From: Rhodoferax sp.
GTDB lineage: Bacteria > Pseudomonadota > Gammaproteobacteria > Burkholderiales > Burkholderiaceae_C
Length of the DNA stretch: 5,305 bases
NCBI GenBank assembly: GCA_029865675.1
Contig: JARXAU010000158.1
Coordinates: 1-5,305 of the forward strand
Direction of reading: 5' to 3'
In this document: positions 1 through 5,305 of the stretch, piece by piece
Layout of the letters: every line of letters starts with the position of its first letter
How positions within the stretch are numbered: the first letter of the stretch is position 1
Translations under genes and position numbers: made by a program
Notes under the pieces: generated by a model
Databases searched by the model: none
Told to the model about the DNA's origin: nothing
What the model saw: only the letters and a program-made list of their open reading frames with translations

Positions 1-21
1 TATTGACTGCGCGCTACGGCC

Positions 22-1596
<1,575 letters not shown>

Positions 1597-1613
1597 GGTT
1601 TTGGTTTACTCGC

Positions 1614-2099
1614 TCAGGGTAAAAATTTGGCAAAACCGCCAGGTAACAGCGGCTTGAAACCTGCCAGCGCAGCTTGGGCAACCAACGGGCCTTGGGCCTC
1701 AAGCCACCAGCTCGCCTTGCGCACCGGCGTCATGCCCACGACGACCGTGATGGCCAGCAGCAACACTGCGCCCCGCGCGGCACCGAATGCAACACCCAGA
1801 ACCCGGTCAATAGGTCGCAAGCCCGAAATGCTCATCGCTTTATTCAGCACGAAAAGCAGCAAGGACCCCAACAGCAGTGCCGCAACGAACACCGACACAT
1901 AGCCCCCCGCGTAGCGCAGACCTTCACTGGCAACACCCATTGGAACCCAGAACGCAGCCCAAGGTGCCAGAAGGTCTGCCAACACAAAGGCGAGCACCCA
2001 GCTCAGGAAAGACATGACCTCAGTCACCAAACCTCGTATCGCGCCCACCAGTGCCGACAGTGCCAGCACTGCAAGGAACACCCAATCCAGATCGGCCAC
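1614..2099 (-). CDS. cvpA: CvpA family inner-membrane protein
   Basis: A 161-residue, very hydrophobic protein with about four predicted membrane segments near residues 6-24, 30-48, 65-87 and 100-122. The segment GLRPIDRVLGVAFGAARG at about 93-110 is the conserved signature of the CvpA family, named for colicin V production in E. coli, where cvpA also sits just upstream of purF. The exact biochemical role is unsettled; E. coli work links it to the cell envelope and to colicin V export. The start codon is GTG (2097-2099), supported by AAGGA five nt upstream. The gene begins 13 nt after the SPOR gene ends and stops 17 nt before purF, so co-transcription is likely. The length is normal for the family. 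Confidence 0.93.
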   Translation of the reverse strand: MADLDWVFLAVLALSALVGAIRGLVTEVMSFLSWVLAFVLADLLAPWAAFWVPMGVASEGLRYAGGYVSVFVAALLLGSLLLFVLNKAMSISGLRPIDRVLGVAFGAARGAVLLLAITVVVGMTPVRKASWWLEAQGPLVAQAALAGFKPLLPGGFAKFLP

Positions 2100-2104
2100 A
2101 CGCG

Positions 2105-2109
2105 TCCTT
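2105..2109 (-). promoter_or_regulatory. Shine-Dalgarno sequence of cvpA
   Basis: AAGGA on the minus strand lies five nt before a GTG codon. It supports that GTG as the cvpA start, since no ATG is nearby in frame. It is the clearest ribosome-binding site in the window. Confidence 0.75.
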
Positions 2110-2112
2110 GGC

Positions 2113-2853
2113 TTAAAGGGACAACACTGCAGCAGGCAGGTTCAACTTCTTAATTTTTTCGGCCGTTTTTTCAGCCTCAGCGCGGTCTTCCCAAGGTCCG
2201 GCCCGCACCCGCGTGCGCTTTCCGTTGGCGGTTACGACGACCTGGGTATAAGTCTTGATACCAGCTTTTTCGAGTGCCGTGCGCGCCTCATTGGCCTTTT
2301 GCACGTCAGCAAAAGCACCGACTTGGACGGTAAAACGTGGGGCGGTTGCCACAGCAGATTGGGCAAGGTCTTTGCCCTCAAGCAAGGCTTGCGCTTTATC
2401 GCCTGGCTTACTTTCGGACTTCAACACGGCCTTTTTATCGGCTTTGGAATCCGTTTTGGCTTCGGCCTTCAGCTCAGGTTTTGGCGGAGAGCTCAAGGCT
2501 GTTGTGGGTGGCGCTGTATCCAGCACCACGCCGGGGGCCGAGTTGTCCGGGTAGGAGGCTGCACTGGCAGTGCTTGCAGCGGACGGTGCGACGGCCGCCA
2601 CAGCCGCGCTTGCTGGCGCGGCGCCCAAGGGCGCGGCTTTGGTTTTGTCTGGGATCTCGATCGCAATGTCCACCGCAATGGGCCGGGGCTGGCTGTCAAA
2701 CAGCAAGGGAAAACCAACCACGCCCACCAGCACCAAGGCCGCCGCGCCGATGAGCCGGTGGCGCGCGCGCTTGCGTAGGACCTCCAGGCTTTCAGTCGCG
2801 GGGATTGGACCGGACTGCTCAGCGCCATTTTTGCGGAATTTAAAAAAGGCCAT
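2113..2853 (-). CDS. SPOR-domain membrane protein (DedD-like)
   Basis: A 246-residue protein built as a short cytoplasmic N-terminus starting MAFFKFRKNG, one membrane segment at about residues 34-52 preceded by a basic RKRARHR stretch, a long low-complexity Ala/Pro/Lys linker (about 70-170), and a C-terminal SPOR domain from about 174 (FTVQVGAFADVQKANEA) to the end. SPOR domains bind denuded peptidoglycan glycan strands at the division septum, so this is probably a type II inner-membrane protein with a periplasmic septal-binding domain, like E. coli DedD, which also sits between folC and cvpA. I chose the ATG at 2851-2853 because GAGGA lies 11 nt upstream and the MAFFKFR start looks typical. 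A TTG at 2869-2871 would add six residues but has no good ribosome-binding site. It starts 14 nt after folC ends. Confidence 0.92.
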   Translation of the reverse strand: MAFFKFRKNGAEQSGPIPATESLEVLRKRARHRLIGAAALVLVGVVGFPLLFDSQPRPIAVDIAIEIPDKTKAAPLGAAPASAAVAAVAPSAASTASAASYPDNSAPGVVLDTAPPTTALSSPPKPELKAEAKTDSKADKKAVLKSESKPGDKAQALLEGKDLAQSAVATAPRFTVQVGAFADVQKANEARTALEKAGIKTYTQVVVTANGKRTRVRAGPWEDRAEAEKTAEKIKKLNLPAAVLSL

Positions 2854-2864
2854 AGCGGGGTAGA

Positions 2865-2869
2865 TCCTC
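2865..2869 (-). promoter_or_regulatory. Shine-Dalgarno sequence of the SPOR gene, overlapping the folC stop
   Basis: Minus-strand TTGAGGA contains the folC TGA stop (2868-2870), and the GAGGA ribosome-binding site overlaps it by two bases. The ATG follows 11 nt later, a slightly long spacing. The arrangement suggests that ribosomes finishing folC help start the SPOR gene. Confidence 0.55.
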
Positions 2870-4166
2870 AAGAACTCAGGTGCGCGCCGTGCAGCCGGGG
2901 TAGGCCTTGCTGCATGACGCCGCCCACCGTATAGAACGATCCAAAGACTACGATTCTATCAGCGGGGTCTGCCGCAGCCACTGCCGCAGCGAGGGCGCCG
3001 GCCGGGTCAGAGAACACGGCGGAGCGCGCCTGCGCGGGTGGATTTTGGGCCTGCCAGCGCGCCTGCAAGGCAGCCCCGCTGGCAGCGCGCGCGGTGGGCA
3101 AATCGGTGAAATACCAGCGGTCAATCACAGGGTTGATGCGCGCGAGCATGGGTGCCAAGTCTTTGTCGGCCATGGCGCCAAAGACGGCGTGGGTGCAGGG
3201 GAAGTAGCCCATGGCGTCCAAATTGGCCGCCAGCGCGGCCACCGAATGGAGGTTGTGCGCCACATCAAGCACCAGAGTGGGCTGGCCGGCAATGATTTGA
3301 AAGCGCCCGGCAAACTCCACAAAGGCCAGGCCGTTGCGAATCGCTTGGGCGGTGACCGGCAGCTTCTCGCGCATAGCGGTCAGCGCCGCGAGCACGCCCG
3401 AGGCGTTGACGAGCTGGTTGGCGCCGCGCAGCGCCGGGTAGGCCAGCCCGCTGTAGCGCCGCCCGCGCCCCGCCCAGTTCCATTGCTGCGGGTCGCCCGA
3501 GACGTTGAAGTCCTGGCCCACGCGCCACAGGTCGGCACCGAGGCGCTGCGCGTGGTCGAGCACGCTTTGCGGTGGCACCGGGTCGCTGACCACCACCGGG
3601 CGACCAGCACGCATGATGCCGGCCTTCTCCATGCCAATGGTCTCTCGGTCATGGCCCAAAAACTCCATGTGGTCGAGGTCAATGCTGGTGATGACGGCGC
3701 AATCGGGGTCGATGATGTTGACGGCGTCAAGGCGCCCGCCCAAGCCCACTTCCAGAATCACCACATCCAGCGGCGTGCGTGAGATCGCTTCCAGAATGGC
3801 CAGGGTGGAGAACTCAAAGTAGGTCAGCGAAACCGCATCCGCCTGGGTGCGCGCCGCTTCCACCGCGGCAAACCCGGCAACCAGCGCGTCGGCTTTCACC
3901 GGTTGGCCCTGCAAACGCAGGCGCTCTTCAAAATGCACCAGGTGCGGGGAGGAATACACGGCGGTGCGGTAGCCCGCCTGCAGCAAGATGGATTCAAGCA
4001 TGGCGCAGGTCGAGCCCTTGCCGTTGGTGCCCGCCACGGTGATCACCGGGCAATGCAGCGCCAGCCCCATGCGCGCGGCAACCATGCGCACGCGCTCTAG
4101 GCCCATGTCGATGTTTTTCGGGTGCAGTTGCTCGCAGTGCGCGAGCCAGTCGTTCAGGTTTTTCAT
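2868..4166 (-). CDS. folC: Bifunctional folylpolyglutamate synthase / dihydrofolate synthase (FolC)
   Basis: FolC adds glutamate to dihydropteroate (dihydrofolate synthase) and then further glutamates to tetrahydrofolates, using ATP, in the cytoplasm. With the chosen ATG at 4164-4166 (MKNLNDWLAHCEQLHP) it has 432 residues, close to the 422 of E. coli FolC. Visible motifs are the P-loop VAGTNGKGST at about 44-53, SSPHLVHFEERL near 72-83, LEVGLGGRLDAVN near 138-150, the Mur-ligase-type SIDLDHMEFLG near 161-171, and the C-terminal domain start FAGRFQ..LDVAHN near 285-305. The frame stays open upstream to ATG at 4245-4247, preceded by GGAGG with a four-nt gap, and to GTG at 4260-4262. The ATG at 4247 would add 27 residues and make the gene meet the divergent ArsC-like gene. 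I prefer the shorter form on family length, although it lacks a clear ribosome-binding site. First gene of the probable operon. Confidence 0.93.
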   Translation of the reverse strand: MKNLNDWLAHCEQLHPKNIDMGLERVRMVAARMGLALHCPVITVAGTNGKGSTCAMLESILLQAGYRTAVYSSPHLVHFEERLRLQGQPVKADALVAGFAAVEAARTQADAVSLTYFEFSTLAILEAISRTPLDVVILEVGLGGRLDAVNIIDPDCAVITSIDLDHMEFLGHDRETIGMEKAGIMRAGRPVVVSDPVPPQSVLDHAQRLGADLWRVGQDFNVSGDPQQWNWAGRGRRYSGLAYPALRGANQLVNASGVLAALTAMREKLPVTAQAIRNGLAFVEFAGRFQIIAGQPTLVLDVAHNLHSVAALAANLDAMGYFPCTHAVFGAMADKDLAPMLARINPVIDRWYFTDLPTARAASGAALQARWQAQNPPAQARSAVFSDPAGALAAAVAAADPADRIVVFGSFYTVGGVMQQGLPRLHGAHLSS

Positions 4167-4245
4167 ATGCGCCGCATTGTCGCGCAGCGCTTGGCGCGCC
4201 GCTGCTGCGGTATGCCGTCTGTGCACCAGTGGCATGATGCCGCTC
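4167..4245. promoter_or_regulatory. Short divergent region between folC and the ArsC-like gene
   Basis: If folC starts at 4166 and the plus-strand gene at 4246, these 79 bases must hold or adjoin both outward promoters. I see no convincing -35/-10 pair on either strand. TTGGCG and TATGCC on the plus strand are only 14 nt apart. The folC frame is open throughout, so part or all of this stretch may instead be the 5' end of folC. Confidence 0.35.
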
Positions 4246-4647
4246 ATGGCACCTCCATCCACCCCCCTTCCCTCTCAGGCCAGCGCCACCGTCTACGGCA
4301 TTCCCAACTGCGACACCGTCAAAAAAGCGCGCGACTGGCTCAGTGCCGCTGGTATGGACTACCAGTTCCATGATTTCAAAAAGGCGGGGGTACCCGAAGC
4401 AGCCCTGGCCGATTGGCTGCAGGCTCTGGGCTGGGAAGCGCTGGTTAACCGCATGGGCACGACTTGGCGCAAGCTCGACCCCGCCTTGCAAGCCGCCACC
4501 CAAGATGCGCCCAGCGCCAGCGCGCTTATGCACGCCCACCCCAGCGTGATCAAACGCCCCGTGGTGCGCTGGCCCAACGGCGCTTTGAGCGTGGGCTTTA
4601 GCCCGGCGCTGTTTACGGCCCACCAAGGCGCAGTCCAAAGCGCGTGA
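4246..4647 (+). CDS. ArsC/Spx family thioredoxin-fold protein (YffB/MgsR type)
   Basis: A 133-residue protein whose core begins at about residue 14 with ATVYGIPNCDTVKKARDWL, the family signature, followed by FHDFKKAGVP (41-50), NRMGTTWRKLDP (68-79) and SVIKRPVV (100-107). The family has an arsenate-reductase-like thioredoxin fold. It contains a single Cys (Cys22 in NCDT), so it lacks the CXXC pair of Spx regulators; Arg104 in the IKRP motif matches the ArsC-type arginine. Proteins of this type such as E. coli YffB are usually called putative glutathione-dependent reductases, and no arsenic genes are nearby, so a true arsenate reductase is unlikely. The ATG at 4246-4248 gives a Pro/Ser-rich leader of about 13 residues. 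ATGs at 4234 and 4237 are also in frame. No Shine-Dalgarno sequence is visible. It is divergent from folC. Confidence 0.9.
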   Translation: MAPPSTPLPSQASATVYGIPNCDTVKKARDWLSAAGMDYQFHDFKKAGVPEAALADWLQALGWEALVNRMGTTWRKLDPALQAATQDAPSASALMHAHPSVIKRPVVRWPNGALSVGFSPALFTAHQGAVQSA

Positions 4648-4661
4648 ATCCCGCTGTCTCG

Positions 4662-4681
4662 TGAGGTAAAACGTGACCTCA
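4662..4681. repeat. Inverted repeat TGAGGT-N8-ACCTCA
   Basis: A perfect six-base inverted repeat (4662-4667 and 4676-4681) with an eight-base spacer begins 15 bases after the ArsC-like stop codon. It could form a short hairpin at the end of that transcript, or serve as a dimeric operator for ppnP. No T-run follows on the plus strand, so it is not a standard intrinsic terminator. Confidence 0.5.
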
Positions 4682-4683
4682 AC

Positions 4684-4717
4684 CGGGCCGCCTCTGGCCT
4701 CTAAAATAGACGGCCCG
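4684..4717. repeat. Inverted repeat CGGGCCG-N20-CGGCCCG
   Basis: Perfect seven-base arms at 4684-4690 and 4711-4717 flank a 20-base spacer that contains the possible -10 box TAAAAT. The arms could form a GC-rich stem in RNA or bind a regulator around the promoter. In GC-rich DNA such a repeat may also arise by chance. Confidence 0.45.
4702..4707 (+). promoter_or_regulatory. Possible -10 box upstream of ppnP
   Basis: TAAAAT stands out in a GC-rich 138-nt gap and matches a sigma-70 -10 box at five of six positions (consensus TATAAT). It lies 78 nt before the chosen ppnP ATG. No good -35 hexamer is seen at 16-18 nt upstream; the positions 17 nt away read TCAACC. The call rests on the -10 match and the location only. 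Confidence 0.35.
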
Positions 4718-4785
4718 CTCTGGTTCCGAACCCCCGCATGGCTTGGCACCGCGCCCACCCCCCTCCTCTATTGATCGACCCACCC

Positions 4786-5103
4786 ATGACCACCACCCAC
4801 CTCCAGGGCGCCACCGTCGCCACCCAAGCCAGCGTTTACTTTGACGGAAAATGCGTCAGCCACAGCCTGACGCTGCCCGATGGCAGCAAAAAGTCCGTCG
4901 GCGTGGTTTTGCCATCCGAGCTGACCTTTGGCACCGCAGCGCCGGAGGTGATGGAGTGCGTGGCCGGTAGCTGCCAGTATTTGCTGTCCGGTGAAGCCGA
5001 GTGGCATAGCGTGAGCGCTGGCCAGAGCTTTAGCGTGCCGGGCGACAGCAAATTCCAGATCCGCGTGACCGAGGCCTTTCACTACATTTGCCATTACGCC
5101 TGA
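4786..5103 (+). CDS. ppnP: Pyrimidine/purine nucleoside phosphorylase (PpnP)
   Basis: A 105-residue single-domain cupin of the YaiE/DUF1255 family. PpnP splits several purine and pyrimidine nucleosides with phosphate into free base and ribose-1-phosphate, a cytosolic salvage activity shown for the E. coli protein of 94 aa. Family motifs seen are ASVYFDGKCVSH (15-26), KKSVGVVLP (35-43), the strongly conserved MECVAGSC (56-63), the GQSFSVPG segment (79-86) and the C-terminal FHYICHYA (98-105). I chose the ATG at 4786-4788, giving MTTTHLQ, as it fits the family length. An in-frame ATG at 4738 would add 16 residues with a Pro-rich, unlike-family sequence. No Shine-Dalgarno sequence is visible before either. 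Downstream, argG starts 69 nt later on the same strand, so they may share a transcript. Confidence 0.94.
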   Translation: MTTTHLQGATVATQASVYFDGKCVSHSLTLPDGSKKSVGVVLPSELTFGTAAPEVMECVAGSCQYLLSGEAEWHSVSAGQSFSVPGDSKFQIRVTEAFHYICHYA

Positions 5104-5172
5104 GCGGCCAATCGCCTAAAGCGCCCCGCCTGTCGAACGCAAAACTGCCCACTTTCACCACCCCAGCATTCC

Positions 5173-5305
5173 ATGTCCACTATTCTTCAAAACATCCCGG
5201 TCGGTCAAAAAGTGGGCATCGCCTTCTCCGGAGGCCTAGACACCAGCGCCGCCCTGCACTGGATGCGCAACAAGGGCGCCATTCCCTACGCCTACACCGC
5301 CAACC
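5173..5305 (+). CDS. argG: Argininosuccinate synthase (ArgG), N-terminal fragment
   Basis: The first 44 codons are present and the gene runs off the right edge. ArgG joins citrulline and aspartate with ATP to make argininosuccinate, in arginine synthesis. The fragment begins MSTILQNIPVGQKVGIAFSG, and the ATP-pyrophosphatase loop SGGLDTSAA lies at residues 19-27. The VGQKVGIAFSGGLDTSAA..WMR.KGA.PYAYTAN pattern is that of the longer E. coli type of ArgG (about 447 aa) rather than the shorter type, whose N-terminus begins close to its ATP loop. The ATG at 5173-5175 agrees with the family N-terminus. There is no clear ribosome-binding site. The 69-nt gap after ppnP shows neither a T-tailed hairpin nor an obvious promoter, and no ARG-box-like palindrome was recognised. 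Confidence 0.96.
   Translation, partial: MSTILQNIPVGQKVGIAFSGGLDTSAALHWMRNKGAIPYAYTAN

Noticed and set aside
2150..2175. T6-CGGCCG-T6 on the plus strand, resembling a terminator or slippery pair
   Set aside because: It lies within the SPOR domain and encodes a normal Glu/Lys/Ala helix. The only stem is the six-base CGGCCG palindrome, too short for a terminator, and the frame is intact.
2257..2853. Ala/Pro/Lys-rich stretch of the SPOR protein as a repeat array
   Set aside because: The residues are biased but not in regular repeat units. Such linkers are usual between the membrane segment and the SPOR domain.
2907..3782. Plus-strand open frame of 291 codons opposite folC
   Set aside because: It is antisense to FolC, whose motifs are intact across the whole span. 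Its translation is an Arg/His/Gly/Val-rich shadow with no family resemblance.
4738..4785. N-terminally extended ppnP from ATG at 4738
   Set aside because: The added residues are Pro/His-rich, unlike PpnP proteins. The family length fits the ATG at 4786, and no ribosome-binding site favours the earlier start.
5104..5172. Possible terminator or ARG box between ppnP and argG
   Set aside because: I found only three-to-four-base arms and no T-run, and no recognisable arginine-repressor palindrome. The gap shows nothing I can support.

Overview
The window is ordinary core-metabolism DNA from a GC-rich betaproteobacterium, most likely a member of the Comamonadaceae (Rhodoferax/Polaromonas/Acidovorax relatives). 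That placement is inferred from the protein sequences, from the E. coli-type PurF and ArgG, and from the gene order folC - SPOR protein - cvpA - purF - metZ. No organism name can be read from the sequence. I saw no tRNA, rRNA, mobile element, CRISPR array or defence-like cluster, and I do not think the window holds a new biological system.

Minus strand, positions 1-4247, transcribed right to left: a tightly packed cluster of folC (folate polyglutamylation), a membrane-anchored SPOR-domain protein of DedD type, cvpA (four-pass membrane protein), purF (first committed step of purine synthesis) and the first 25 codons of metZ (O-succinylhomoserine sulfhydrylase, methionine synthesis). Gaps between the first four genes are only 13-17 nt, so they are probably one operon. 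FolC supplies retained folate cofactors used in purine and methionine synthesis, so folC, purF and metZ are metabolically linked. The metZ start is easily missed because it lies inside the 3' end of the purF reading frame. That overlap follows a run of eight T (coding strand) and may reflect a one-base homopolymer change.

Plus strand, positions 4246-5305, transcribed left to right: a small ArsC/Spx-family thioredoxin-fold protein, divergent from folC; then ppnP (pyrimidine/purine nucleoside phosphorylase, cupin fold); then the first 44 codons of argG (argininosuccinate synthase). A 138-nt gap before ppnP holds two inverted repeats and a possible -10 box. The gap between ppnP and argG is 69 nt with no clear signal. 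Several genes here (purF, metZ, the ArsC-like gene, ppnP, argG) lack a clear Shine-Dalgarno sequence, while cvpA and the SPOR gene have one.
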